From positions 1 to 47,503 of the forward strand of contig JAKLLB010000025.1 in assembly GCA_023150345.1 (NCBI GenBank): DNA of 47,503 bases. Direction: 5' to 3'. This DNA comes from Aquabacterium sp. (GTDB lineage: Bacteria; Pseudomonadota; Gammaproteobacteria; Burkholderiales; Burkholderiaceae_C). The translations under genes and the position numbers were made by a program. The notes under the pieces were generated by a model. It had not been told where the DNA came from. It ran no database searches and saw nothing but the letters and a program-made list of their open reading frames with translations. Shown here one piece after another: positions 1 through 9,762 of this stretch; within the stretch, counting starts at the first letter, position 1; each line of letters begins with the position of its first letter.

Positions 1-63
1 GCGGGCGTCAGCAAACGCGTACGCGAGTCGGGCCTGAAGTGCCTGCAGCCGTGCATCCATCAT
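1..63 (-). CDS. rnc: Ribonuclease III, N-terminal fragment (cut by window edge)
   Basis: Only the first 21 codons are present; the gene continues past base 1. The translation starts MMDARLQALQARLAYAFAD, which fits the N-terminal helix of RNase III, the double-strand-specific endoribonuclease that processes rRNA precursors. Two adjacent ATG codons (63 and 60) could each be the start. Its position directly after lepA, lepB and a DUF4845 gene is the usual betaproteobacterial order, which supports the call more than the short sequence does. It starts 34 bases after the DUF4845 stop. Confidence 0.78.
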   Translation of the reverse strand, partial: MMDARLQALQARLAYAFADAR

Positions 64-97
64 CGGTCGGATCGGCGCGCGACAGGCCGCGCGTGCG

Positions 98-481
98 TCA
101 CTTGGAGCGGCCTTCGTACTTGATCAGGAGGTAGACCGGTTTGATCAGCTCGACCTCCTTGTTGTAGGCGAAGCTGATCACCACGCGGTCGTTCTCCTTG
201 GTGATGTCGAGATCCTTGCCTGAGATCGACTCGATGGAGTACTCGATATCCCTTTGCCGGTCGAACGCGGCCCGGATCCCCGCTACGGTGGGCGGCGGTG
301 CTGCCGCCACCCGATCGATGGCGCCTTGGATGGCCTGGAACTCGAGCACGGTGGGAACCGCACGGATGAGCACGTACCCGATGAAGCCCACGATGACCGC
401 CCAGCTCAGCAGTCCGATGAGCGTGATGCCGCGCTGCGCGCGCCGACCAACGAGTTGCGTCATGTTGCCTTTCCTGGCCAC
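98..481 (-). CDS. DUF4845 membrane-anchored protein
   Basis: Small protein of 127 residues (121 if the second ATG, at 463, is used). After a short basic N terminus (RRAQRG) there is one hydrophobic segment, about residues 20-43, then a soluble domain of about 80 residues ending in basic residues. This matches the DUF4845 family, found between lepB and rnc in betaproteobacteria and of unknown function. The segment after RGITLIGLLSW looks superficially like a type IV pilin N terminus, but the conserved pilin Glu5 and prepilin context are absent. It lies 5 bases after the lepB stop, so it is probably cotranscribed with lepA-lepB. Confidence 0.85.
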   Translation of the reverse strand: MARKGNMTQLVGRRAQRGITLIGLLSWAVIVGFIGYVLIRAVPTVLEFQAIQGAIDRVAAAPPPTVAGIRAAFDRQRDIEYSIESISGKDLDITKENDRVVISFAYNKEVELIKPVYLLIKYEGRSK

Positions 482-486
482 CAGGC

Positions 487-1455
487 TCAGTTGAAGCCGC
501 CGATCCGCCCGAGGTTACCGAAATTCATCCAGACGAGGAACGCCCGTCCGACGATGTTTTCATCCGGAACGAAGCCCCAGTAGCGTGAGTCTTGCGAATC
601 GTCACGGTTGTCACCCATGACGAAGTAGTGTCCAGCGGGTACCTTGCAAGTCACACCCTCGACACTGTAGCGACAGGACTGCGCCATCGGGAAGGCCTTG
701 GGCTCGACGCCGTACAGCGGCACACGGCCCGGGTCGACCAGGATGTCGTGCCGACGCTCGCCGAGTTGCTCGGTGTAGCGTTTGGCATAGCGCATGCTGT
801 GCTCGTCGTAGTAGTCGCCCTGCGCTTCGGTGGTGACCGGCTTGCCGTTGATCGTCAGGCGCTGGTTGAGGTAGGCGACCTCGTCGCCGGGCATGCCGAC
901 CACCCGCTTGATGTAGTCGATGCGCGGATCGACCGGGTAACGGAACACGATCACATCGCCCGCTTTCGGGTCGTGATTGGAAATGATCTTCTTGTTCAGG
1001 ACCGGCAGCCGCACGCCATAGTGGAACTTGTTCACCAGGATCAGGTCGCCCACCAGCAGCGTGGGAATCATCGAGCCCGAGGGGATCTTGAACGGCTCGA
1101 ACAGGAACGAGCGCAAGAGGAAGACGGCGAGGATCACCGGGAAGAGCCCGGCTGTCCAGTCGAGCCACCACGGTTGCGCCAGCAGCTTGTGGCGGGCGGC
1201 CTGCACATCGGAGTCGACCTTCTCGATGCCCTGGCGAGCCAGCGACTCCATGCGCTGGGCGTGGTCGCGTTCGAGCTGCTGTGCGGCCTGCTGCCGCGCG
1301 GGCGCGAACTTCAGCCGCTCAGCCAGCCAGTAGCCGAAGGTGACCAGTGTCAGGAGGAACAGCAGCAACGAAAAGTTGCCGATCCAATGACCCATCCACC
1401 AGCCGCCCAGGTACACCGCCAGCGCGGCGAACAGCGCGATCGTGAGGCTACTCAT
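487..1455 (-). CDS. lepB: Signal peptidase I
   Basis: Inner-membrane serine protease that removes signal peptides from exported preproteins. The start chosen gives 322 residues and sits 2 bases after the lepA stop; the open frame extends upstream but there it overlaps lepA. Hydrophobic segments lie at about residues 3-19, 28-43 and 100-116. The catalytic serine is in SGSM (Ser128) just after the last segment, the general base is Lys183 in YIKRVVG, and the box E motif GDNRDDSQDS is at 281-290. All catalytic boxes are intact. Three N-terminal hydrophobic segments instead of two is common in betaproteobacterial LepB. Confidence 0.96.
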   Translation of the reverse strand: MSSLTIALFAALAVYLGGWWMGHWIGNFSLLLFLLTLVTFGYWLAERLKFAPARQQAAQQLERDHAQRMESLARQGIEKVDSDVQAARHKLLAQPWWLDWTAGLFPVILAVFLLRSFLFEPFKIPSGSMIPTLLVGDLILVNKFHYGVRLPVLNKKIISNHDPKAGDVIVFRYPVDPRIDYIKRVVGMPGDEVAYLNQRLTINGKPVTTEAQGDYYDEHSMRYAKRYTEQLGERRHDILVDPGRVPLYGVEPKAFPMAQSCRYSVEGVTCKVPAGHYFVMGDNRDDSQDSRYWGFVPDENIVGRAFLVWMNFGNLGRIGGFN

Positions 1456-1457
1456 CG

Positions 1458-3266
<1,809 letters not shown>

Positions 3267-3376
3267 GCAGGTCGGGCAGACGTCGCGTGCGCCATCGGTC
3301 GAGGCGGTTCGAACCGCTCTCAGCGCGTGCTCCCGGTGCGACGCGAGGTGTCGGCGGACGCGTCCGCGAGGGAGCT

Positions 3377-3408
3377 AAAAAAAAGGCACGTCCAAGAGGA
3401 GACGCGCC
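3377..3408 (-). terminator. Rho-independent terminator upstream of lepA
   Basis: Read on the minus strand: 8-bp stem GGCGCGTC/GACGTGCC with one G-U wobble, an 8-base loop, then eight T residues (3384-3377). The pattern is strong. It lies only 111 bases before the lepA start, so it could end the candidate small RNA described next or attenuate transcription into lepA. Confidence 0.8.
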
Positions 3409-3440
3409 TTCCAACAAAACGTATGGCAACTGCTTGTTGG
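3377..3440 (-). ncRNA. Candidate structured small RNA or lepA leader
   Basis: A TACAAT element at 3447-3452 (minus strand) predicts a start at about 3440. The transcript would begin exactly on the 5' arm of a perfect 7-bp hairpin (CCAACAA/TTGTTGG, 3411-3417 with 3434-3440), continue directly into the terminator hairpin (3385-3408), and end in eight U residues, about 64 nt in all. No convincing reading frame covers it. I see no good -35 hexamer. It could equally be a lepA attenuator leader. Confidence 0.35.
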
Positions 3441-3446
3441 GCCTTC

Positions 3447-3452
3447 ATTGTA
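3447..3452 (-). promoter_or_regulatory. Putative -10 element (TACAAT)
   Basis: TACAAT on the minus strand, 5 of 6 matches to the sigma-70 -10 consensus. The same hexamer recurs upstream of rfbD and of the 97-residue ORF in this window. There is no recognisable -35 at 16-18 bases. Predicted start about 3440. Confidence 0.35.
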
Positions 3453-3779
3453 GCCAAAACCACCGGCCGGGAACCCGCGCCGTTGCTTGTTTTTCTGCCG
3501 TTGCGGGGTGCCAACACGGGCAAACCATCCACAGCTTATCAACAACACGTTCCGTGTCTTTCGAATGCAAGGAACGGGCCAGCGAATATTGGCGAAAACG
3601 GATTCAATCTGCGATTCGATGGAAAGATTTTAACCTGAAATGAAGTCAATCCAGGTCTATCGCTTAGTAAGTTAGTATACACACACTTTCGTGGCGAAAT
3701 CGCTTGTCGCGCGCGGCAACTGAATCCCGACTCTGAAGCCTTGCGCCAAGCCCCAGCGCGAATCACCTTCCGCATCATG
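3453..3779. other. Intergenic region between the mucD terminator and the lepA leader
   Basis: No gene recognised. The stretch is visibly more A/T-rich than its surroundings. On the minus strand a TATACT hexamer (3674-3679) is a possible -10 for transcription toward lepA. The open frames that cross it (up to 79 codons) have no recognisable composition or motif and are taken as chance. Confidence 0.5.
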
Positions 3780-3805
3780 AAAAAACCGACTGGGGGTGTC
3801 GGGTT
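3780..3805 (-). terminator. Rho-independent terminator after mucD
   Basis: On the minus strand CCGAC, a 7-base loop and GTCGG (3802-3786) are followed by six T residues (3785-3780). It starts 35 bases after the mucD stop codon and is oriented to end the rpoE-rseA-rseB-mucD transcript. Confidence 0.7.
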
Positions 3806-3839
3806 CTGGGTGGCGTCGGAGCAGTGACGGACGGCGGGT

Positions 3840-5300
3840 TCAGCGCTGCGGGCGGATGACGAGGATGTTGGTCAATTCACCTTGACGCACCAGGACACTG
3901 ACCGACTTCTGCTTGTCGATGCGTCCCGCCACGTCGGCAAACTGTCGGGCGCTGCTGATGTCGGTGTTGTCCAGCGCAAGGATGACGTCGCCCTCTCGGA
4001 TGCCTGCGCGCGCTGCAGCGGCTTCTGACGCGTCCACACGCACGCCGCCCCTGATCTTGAGTTCCCGGCGCTCTCCCTCGCCAAGATCACTCACCGACAG
4101 CCCGAGCGCGCTGCGTGCGGCCGGACCACCCGGTCCTGGGCCCTGCGCCTGCCGCGTGGGTGATTCGGACTCGAACTCGCCCACTGTGACCGACAGATCG
4201 CGGTAGCCCCCCCTGCGGAAGACCTGCAGCACCGCGCGCAAGCCTGGGCGGATACCCCCGATGATGCGCGGCAGATCATTCGAGCTTTCCACGGCACGGC
4301 CATCGACCCGAGTGATGATGTCCCCGGGCTCGATGCCGGCCTTGTCGGCCGGACCGCCCGATTCGGCGGCGCGCACCATCGCACCCACGGCCTTGCCCAG
4401 CCCGATCGACTCCGCCACATCCTTGGTCACCGGCGCGATGGTCACCCCGATGCGGCCCCGGACCACCCGACCGCTGGCACGCAGTTGGTCGGCGACGCGG
4501 CTGGCCTCATCGATGGGGATCGCAAAGGCAATGCCCATGTAACCGCCCGAGCGACTGTAGATCTGCGAATTGATGCCCACGACCTCGCCGCGCAGGTTGA
4601 TCAGCGGCCCGCCGGAGTTGCCGGGGTTGATCGCCACGTCGGTCTGGATGAAGGGCAGGAACTCGCCGGTTTCCCGGCCCTTCGCGCTCACGATTCCTGC
4701 GGTGACCGTATTGGCCAAGCCGAATGGCGATCCGATCGCCATCACCCATTCGCCGACCCTGAGGCGGTTCACATCACCGAGCTTCACCGTCGGCAATCCA
4801 CTGGCCTCGATCTTGACAACCGCCACATCGGTGCGTCGGTCGGCGCCGACGATGCGGGCCTTGAACTCGCGCTTGTCGGTCAGCGAAACCAGCACCTCGT
4901 CAGCGCCATCCACCACATGCGCATTGGTCATGATGTAGCCGTCTGCGCTGAGGATGAAGCCGGAACCGACGCCGCGCTGCTGGGGTTCATCGTCGGACCC
5001 GCGCGGATTGCCCCGACGGCCGGGCAACGGCAGTCCGAATCGGCGCAGGAACTCCTCGACATCAGGATCGAGTTGACCTCGCTCGAAGCCCGGGGCCGCG
5101 CGCGACCGCTCCAGCGTGCGGATGCCCACCACCGACGGCCCCACGCGCTCGACGAGTTCGCTGAAGTCAGGCAGATCCCCGCGCGCGCTCGCCGGTTGCG
5201 GCCACCCGACTCCAGCGAACAGCACGGCCCCGGCCAGCATCCAGCCCATCACCAAACGCCCAATCCCTGCGCCCGTCACGCTCACGACTGATCTCCCCAT
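3840..5300 (-). CDS. mucD: Periplasmic serine endoprotease, DegP/MucD (HtrA) family
   Basis: Periplasmic protease and chaperone that degrades misfolded envelope proteins and feeds back on sigma-E activity. The start at 5300 gives 486 residues and falls 13 bases after the rseB stop. A signal peptide covers about 1-39, ending PASA before RG. The trypsin-like domain has the triad His128 (NAHVV), Asp158 (RRTDVAVV) and Ser229 (GNSGGPL). Two PDZ domains follow at about 275-365 and 400-480. It is the last gene of the sigma-E module and has its own terminator. The DNA holds a run of seven C residues (4207-4213) inside the coding region. Confidence 0.95.
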   Translation of the reverse strand: MGRSVVSVTGAGIGRLVMGWMLAGAVLFAGVGWPQPASARGDLPDFSELVERVGPSVVGIRTLERSRAAPGFERGQLDPDVEEFLRRFGLPLPGRRGNPRGSDDEPQQRGVGSGFILSADGYIMTNAHVVDGADEVLVSLTDKREFKARIVGADRRTDVAVVKIEASGLPTVKLGDVNRLRVGEWVMAIGSPFGLANTVTAGIVSAKGRETGEFLPFIQTDVAINPGNSGGPLINLRGEVVGINSQIYSRSGGYMGIAFAIPIDEASRVADQLRASGRVVRGRIGVTIAPVTKDVAESIGLGKAVGAMVRAAESGGPADKAGIEPGDIITRVDGRAVESSNDLPRIIGGIRPGLRAVLQVFRRGGYRDLSVTVGEFESESPTRQAQGPGPGGPAARSALGLSVSDLGEGERRELKIRGGVRVDASEAAAARAGIREGDVILALDNTDISSARQFADVAGRIDKQKSVSVLVRQGELTNILVIRPQR

Positions 5301-5313
5301 GCTCCGGTTTCGC

Positions 5314-6306
5314 TCAAGGCTTGCGTTGCAACGCCGCTTCGAACAGCGCAATGGTCTGCATCGGGACTTCGCCAACGATCGTCAACCACCACTGGCCGTG
5401 GCGCGTCATCGATACGTGTGCCGCCCCAGAAGAGGTGCTCACAGGCACATGCCGCGACTCATCGTACGGCTCGACGAAGACCGAGACGTGGGTGAGGCCG
5501 TCGGAGAACACCGACTGCAACACCATGGGTGCATCGGACGCGCCGGACCCTTCCAGCGGGCGCTGGACACAGCTGATCAGTTCGAACCCAGGCACCGCGC
5601 GGGCCAACGCCCAGCCTTGGGAGTCCAACTCCACCTGCCGCGTCGGCGGCCGCAAGACTCGGTAGCCGTCGAGCTTCTTGCGCGGGTTCACCTGCGCCTG
5701 GGCGGCCCTGGGCGAATCGATCGCCACGTCGGAGAACGCGGCCGACTCGAGCACCTCGCCGCCCGCTGCCAGCACATCGGCCCGCAGCAACAGGCCGGTC
5801 TCACGGTCGGCCCAGAGCCGCTGCGCAAAACGCCATTGGTCGCGCGGCCTGAGCAGCAGCACCTGGGCGTCGCGCCCGGCCACTCGGGCGATACCCTGCT
5901 GACGCAGTTCATAGCTCTCGTGCGCCCGCTGCGCCGACTTCGGCAACGACGGGAATCCCGCCACCCCATCCAGCTTCTCGTGCACGGCCAATCGGTCGCG
6001 CGGCCATAACGTGTAGACGACGTCGTTGTGGCGGATCTGCTCCTTGGGTCGCTCACCGTCGAGCGTCTCGACACGCTCGTAACGTTGACGGCCATCGACG
6101 TGGTGGCTCACCCGCGACGACGACACCACTCCAGCGGAGGTGATGGCCAGAGTCCCCAGGTAGCTGCGCTGCTGCGCGGCCTGTTGCATGCGCGTCAGCC
6201 AGGCCGACACATCGGCCGATTCCGGCAGCGGCGCGCCCGAGGCAGCTGCGCAGCTCAGTGCCAGGGCCGAACAGCAGGCCCGCGCCGCAAGCGAGAGCGA
6301 CCTCAC
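5314..6306 (-). CDS. rseB: Sigma-E factor regulatory protein RseB/MucB
   Basis: Periplasmic protein that binds RseA and shields it from DegS, and that senses lipids or mislocalised lipopolysaccharide in studied homologues. The best start is GTG at 6306, 2 bases after the rseA stop, giving 330 residues. A signal peptide runs about 1-25 (SLSLAARACCSALALSC then AAASGAP). The MucB/RseB N-terminal lipid-binding domain (about 30-205) and C-terminal domain (about 225-325) fit the family in length and in motifs such as SYLGTL and QRYERVETLDG. Order and spacing (rpoE-rseA-rseB-mucD) are canonical. Confidence 0.92.
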   Translation of the reverse strand: MRSLSLAARACCSALALSCAAASGAPLPESADVSAWLTRMQQAAQQRSYLGTLAITSAGVVSSSRVSHHVDGRQRYERVETLDGERPKEQIRHNDVVYTLWPRDRLAVHEKLDGVAGFPSLPKSAQRAHESYELRQQGIARVAGRDAQVLLLRPRDQWRFAQRLWADRETGLLLRADVLAAGGEVLESAAFSDVAIDSPRAAQAQVNPRKKLDGYRVLRPPTRQVELDSQGWALARAVPGFELISCVQRPLEGSGASDAPMVLQSVFSDGLTHVSVFVEPYDESRHVPVSTSSGAAHVSMTRHGQWWLTIVGEVPMQTIALFEAALQRKP

Positions 6307-6308
6307 GT

Positions 6309-6920
6309 TCAACGGTCCTCGCCTGCGCGGCTGTCCACGTTGCGCACAGTGGCGCCGGGCACATAGACCGCCGCCGTGTTCGAGACCTGCCGGTGCGCCG
6401 CCAGGTAGCGATCCAGCCGCGCATCCCGGATCACGGCACTGGCCGAACGCGGGCCGACGGCCTGTGCGGCGACTGCCGGCGAAGCCTGCGGAACGCTCGT
6501 GCGCATCACGACGAGAACCCCTGCCACGGCCGCCACGCCTGCGGCGGCGGCCATGGGCGCCCAGGTGCGGACGCGGACGGAGCGGCGGCCCGGTGACTCG
6601 GGCACGACCGCGACTGGCGCATCGGCACCGCCAAGCGCTCCGGGGCTCAACGGCACTGGCTCGGCCGCCAGACGCTCTCGCACGCCGGCCAGAAAGGCCT
6701 GCGCCCGGCCCGCATCGCACGCCAGTTCCCCCGAGCGCAGCACGTCCCCGATCAGGTGATAGGTGTGCCAGCACTCACGCACATGCACGTCGGCCCGCCA
6801 GGACGCGCACGCGCCCTCGATGTCGACATCCGCCAGATCGCCGTCCATCAAGGCAGAGAACTTCGCGCGTGGCGAGGGCTCGCTATCAGAGGTGTCGTGC
6901 ATGTTCATGTGCGGTTCCAT
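6309..6920 (-). CDS. rseA: Anti-sigma-E factor RseA/MucA
   Basis: Single-pass inner-membrane protein that holds sigma-E inactive until cleaved. The cytoplasmic RseA_N domain is recognised by AKFSALMDGDLAD (19-31) and WHTYHLIGDVLRSGE (about 51-65). A transmembrane segment is at about 119-139 and the periplasmic tail, about 60 residues, would contact RseB. Three ATG codons close together (6920, 6908, 6902) make the start uncertain; the longest gives 203 residues and lies 26 bases after the rpoE stop. Confidence 0.92.
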   Translation of the reverse strand: MEPHMNMHDTSDSEPSPRAKFSALMDGDLADVDIEGACASWRADVHVRECWHTYHLIGDVLRSGELACDAGRAQAFLAGVRERLAAEPVPLSPGALGGADAPVAVVPESPGRRSVRVRTWAPMAAAAGVAAVAGVLVVMRTSVPQASPAVAAQAVGPRSASAVIRDARLDRYLAAHRQVSNTAAVYVPGATVRNVDSRAGEDR

Positions 6921-6946
6921 CGAGCCTAGATCGTGGTGCCATGGCC

Positions 6947-7558
6947 TTACCAGCGTTCGCCTTCACGCGTGTGCAGCAATGGCCGCAACCGCTGGGCGAT
7001 CGCCTCGCGGGCGCGATAGATGCGCGAACGCACTGTACCGATCGGGCAGTTCATCAACTCGGCAATCTCGTCGTAACTCAGACCTTCGATCTCGCGCAGC
7101 ACGATGGCCTGGCGCAGATCGTCGGATAGCGCCTCTATCGCCGCATTCACCGTCTCGGCGATTTCCTTGCTGGCCAGCATCGCCTCGGGCGTTGCGCCAT
7201 CGGTTAGTTCGCGCTCGGCCCGGGAAGTTTCCTGCGAATCATCGTCGGTCGTGGCCAAAGCCGACTCGGTCACCACCGGGTCGCGTTTCAGATCGACCAG
7301 CGCCTTCTTGGCGGTGTTGACGGCGATACGGTACAGCCAGGTATAGAACGCGCTATCCCCGCGAAACTGAGGCAGTGCACGGTAGGCCCTGACGAACGAC
7401 TCCTGGGCGATATCCTGAACCAGGTCGGAGTCGCGAACCATGCGCGCGATCAGGCGTTCGAGCCGGCGCTGGTACTTGACCACCAGCATCTCGAAGGCCC
7501 GCACATCGCCGCGCTGGGCGCGCGCCACCAGTTCGAGGTCAGCCGCGTCGCCAGTCAT
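6947..7558 (-). CDS. rpoE: RNA polymerase sigma-E factor (RpoE/AlgU, ECF family)
   Basis: ECF sigma factor for the envelope stress response, 203 residues. Region 2 contains FRGDSAFYTWLYRIAVNTAK, almost identical to the E. coli RpoE core. Region 4 contains LSYDEIAELMNCPIGTVRSR, the helix-turn-helix that reads the -35 element. An insertion rich in charged residues between regions 2 and 4 (about 95-130) is somewhat longer than in E. coli, as in other betaproteobacteria. I looked for a sigma-E-type promoter (GAACTT and TCTGA) just upstream and saw none, so transcription probably enters from fabF or from within the preceding small gene. Confidence 0.96.
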   Translation of the reverse strand: MTGDAADLELVARAQRGDVRAFEMLVVKYQRRLERLIARMVRDSDLVQDIAQESFVRAYRALPQFRGDSAFYTWLYRIAVNTAKKALVDLKRDPVVTESALATTDDDSQETSRAERELTDGATPEAMLASKEIAETVNAAIEALSDDLRQAIVLREIEGLSYDEIAELMNCPIGTVRSRIYRAREAIAQRLRPLLHTREGERW

Positions 7559-7595
7559 GTGGCGGTTTCCGAGTCAGCGGCGGCACGGCACACCG

Positions 7596-8129
7596 TCATG
7601 GCCGCGGTTTCGGATCCGACGGCGCCAGGCCGCACGGGTGGTACAGAGCCACCCGCAGCGCATGCCACCGGGTGGGCGCGGCCTGCCGGACAGCGGTGAT
7701 CCGCAGCGACCGGCCACCATGATCGGGCTTGGCCTTCACCAGCAGCCACGCGCCCAAGTCCCACTGGACCCGGACTGTGGCCAGCGCCACCGGGTCCGGC
7801 TCGACACCATGGTCAGACCCAGGACCCGCGTCGCTGCGGTTGTCATCGCGGCGGGGCAACCAATACCAACTGCCGCCGTCCCAGCGCAGCCCTCCCCTTG
7901 CGGGCCGCCACATCACATGCGCGCTGGCTGCCCCGAGCACGGCAACCAGAGCCAGCAGCGCCCAGGGTGCCTTCGGCGAGTCGATCAATGAAGCGGGCTC
8001 CTGCACCGACCACGACCACAGCCAAGCCACCAGGGCGGCGGCGGTGGCTCCCGGCACGGCCGCTGCCGCCAGCCGATGCAGGCCAGTGCCGGGTATCGGG
8101 AACTCCACCGCGGGTGGGGCGTGGCGCAT
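7596..8129 (-). CDS. Small membrane protein, YgfX/CptA-like
   Basis: 177 residues. Two hydrophobic segments (about 18-41 and 55-72) are followed by a soluble part in which GAWLLVKAKPDHGGRSLRI and TRWHALRVALYHP resemble the end of YgfX/CptA-type proteins (a WxL stretch, then an Arg/Trp-rich LRxxLY motif). That resemblance is by eye and moderate. The gene lies 20 bases after fabF and 37 bases before rpoE, so it joins the fatty-acid operon to the sigma-E operon. The known YgfX partner (YgfY/SdhE) is not adjacent. Function here is unknown. Confidence 0.6.
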   Translation of the reverse strand: MRHAPPAVEFPIPGTGLHRLAAAAVPGATAAALVAWLWSWSVQEPASLIDSPKAPWALLALVAVLGAASAHVMWRPARGGLRWDGGSWYWLPRRDDNRSDAGPGSDHGVEPDPVALATVRVQWDLGAWLLVKAKPDHGGRSLRITAVRQAAPTRWHALRVALYHPCGLAPSDPKPRP

Positions 8130-8149
8130 GCCGCTGGCGTCGGCTGGGC

Positions 8150-9394
8150 TCAGACGCGCCGCAGGACGAGGGTACCGTTGGTGCCGCCGAAGCCGAAGTT
8201 GTTCTTCACGGCCACGTCGATGCGCATTTCGCGCGCCGTGTTGGCACAGTAGTCCAGATCACACTCGGGATCGGGCGTGAAGAGATTGATCGTCGGCGGC
8301 GAGACCTGGTGGTGCAGCGCCAGAACGGTGAACACCGTCTCGACGCCACCGGCACCGCCGAGCAAGTGCCCGGTCATGGACTTGGTGGAGTTCACCACCA
8401 GCTTATGGGCCGCCTCACCGAAGGCCAGCTTGATGGCGTTGGTCTCGTTGGCATCGCCCAGGGGGGTCGACGTGCCATGGGCGTTGAGGTACTGAACCTC
8501 GTCTGCGTTGACGCGCGCATTGCGCAGCGCCGCACGCATCGAGCGTTTCGGGCCGTCGACGTTGGGCGCCGTCATGTGGTACGCGTCGGAACCCATGCCG
8601 AAGCCGATCAGCTCGGCATAGATCTTGGCCCCCCGACGACGGGCATGCTCGTACTCCTCGAGCACGACCACGCCGGCGCCCTCACCCAGCACGAAGCCGT
8701 CGCGGTCCTTGTCCCAGGGGCGCGAAGCGGTCTTGGGGTCGTCGTTGCGCGACGACAGCGCACGGGCCGCGGCAAAACCGCCCACCCCAAGCGGCGACAC
8801 GGTGGACTCGGCACCCCCGGCCACCATGACGTCGACATCGCCGTACTCGATCATCCGGCCAGCCTCGCCTATGCAGTGCAGGCCCGTTGAGCAAGCGGTC
8901 ACGATCGACAGGTTCGGACCGGTGTAGCCGTAGCGGATCGAGATGTGCCCCGAGATCATGTTGATGATCGACGAGGGCACGAAGAACGGCGAGATTCGCC
9001 GGGCGCCGCGCTGCACGTAGTCGTTCTGGGTCTGCTCGATCATCGGCAGTCCGCCGATGCCGGACCCGACCATGCACCCGATGCGTTCGGCCTGGCTCTC
9101 GTCGAGCTCGGCCAGCGTGGGCAGGCCGGCATCGGTCACCGCCTGGATCGCCGCAGCCATGCCGTAATGGATGAACGTATCCATGTGGCGGGCCTCCTTG
9201 CCGGGGATGTAGTCCTCGACGTTGAAGCCCTTGACCTCGCCAGCGAACCGGCAGGCGAACGTGGACGCATCGAATCGCGTGATGTGATCGATGCCCGAGC
9301 GACCAGCCACCAGGTTGGCCCAGCCCTCGGCCACGGTGTTGCCCACCGGGCTGATGAGCCCGAGGCCGGTGATGACGACGCGGCGGCGACTCAT
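8150..9394 (-). CDS. fabF: 3-oxoacyl-[acyl-carrier-protein] synthase II
   Basis: Condensing enzyme that elongates acyl-ACP with malonyl-ACP. At 414 residues it has the usual length. The thiolase-fold catalytic triad is Cys168 (VTACSTG), His306 (NAHGTSTPLGD) and His343 (SMTGHLLGGAGG), with Lys338 in NSTKSMTG. It lies 10 bases after acpP, the common fabG-acpP-fabF arrangement, so all three are likely cotranscribed. Confidence 0.97.
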   Translation of the reverse strand: MSRRRVVITGLGLISPVGNTVAEGWANLVAGRSGIDHITRFDASTFACRFAGEVKGFNVEDYIPGKEARHMDTFIHYGMAAAIQAVTDAGLPTLAELDESQAERIGCMVGSGIGGLPMIEQTQNDYVQRGARRISPFFVPSSIINMISGHISIRYGYTGPNLSIVTACSTGLHCIGEAGRMIEYGDVDVMVAGGAESTVSPLGVGGFAAARALSSRNDDPKTASRPWDKDRDGFVLGEGAGVVVLEEYEHARRRGAKIYAELIGFGMGSDAYHMTAPNVDGPKRSMRAALRNARVNADEVQYLNAHGTSTPLGDANETNAIKLAFGEAAHKLVVNSTKSMTGHLLGGAGGVETVFTVLALHHQVSPPTINLFTPDPECDLDYCANTAREMRIDVAVKNNFGFGGTNGTLVLRRV

Positions 9395-9404
9395 TGAAGT
9401 CAGG

Positions 9405-9644
9405 TCAGGCCTTTTGGTGCTTGATCGCGTAGTCGACCGCGAGCTGCACGGTGGTGATCTTCTCGGCTTCCTCGTCGGGAATCTCGATGCCGAATTCGTC
9501 TTCGAGGGCCATCACCAGTTCCACCGTGTCCAGCGAATCGGCGCCCAGGTCGGCCACGAAGGCCTTCTCATTGGTGACGTCGGACTCGGGCACGCCGAGC
9601 TGTTCGGCGATGATCTTCTTGACACGGGATTCGATGTCGCTCAT
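9405..9644 (-). CDS. acpP: Acyl carrier protein
   Basis: Carrier of growing acyl chains, 79 residues, strongly acidic. The 4'-phosphopantetheine attachment site is Ser37 in [10 protein letters not shown]. The start is fixed by a strong Shine-Dalgarno sequence (GGAGGAG) directly upstream. That sequence lies inside a small perfect hairpin, and a TAGAAT -10 element sits 37 bases before the start (see separate entry), so acpP probably has its own promoter in addition to read-through from fabG. Confidence 0.98.
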   Translation of the reverse strand: MSDIESRVKKIIAEQLGVPESDVTNEKAFVADLGADSLDTVELVMALEDEFGIEIPDEEAEKITTVQLAVDYAIKHQKA

Positions 9645-9645
9645 G

Positions 9646-9686
9646 ACTCCTCCAGGAGTGGGTGCAAAAACCAGCCCGCGATTCTA
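9646..9686 (-). promoter_or_regulatory. acpP promoter -10 and ribosome-binding-site hairpin
   Basis: On the minus strand TAGAAT (9686-9681) predicts a start near 9674. A weak -35 (TTAGAG) lies 18 bases upstream. The Shine-Dalgarno GGAGGAG (9653-9647) is partly paired in a 5-bp stem ACTCC/GGAGT with the loop TGGA (9659-9646). Folding would hide part of the ribosome-binding site; whether that matters for this very highly expressed gene is unknown. Confidence 0.5.
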
Positions 9687-9762
9687 ACGGCGCTGCGGTG
9701 TCCACTCTAAGACACGCGCGCGCCGGGCCGTCCGGGCTCGAAACGGCCGGCCGCGGGGGCCA

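Noticed and set aside
98-481. DUF4845 protein as a type IV pilin
   Set aside because: No Glu5 and no pilus genes nearby, although RGITLIGLLSW looks superficially like a prepilin cleavage region.
3524-3545. DnaA-box-like sequence (CCATCCACA near TTATCAACA)
   Set aside because: Two mismatches to the consensus, single copy, no origin genes nearby.
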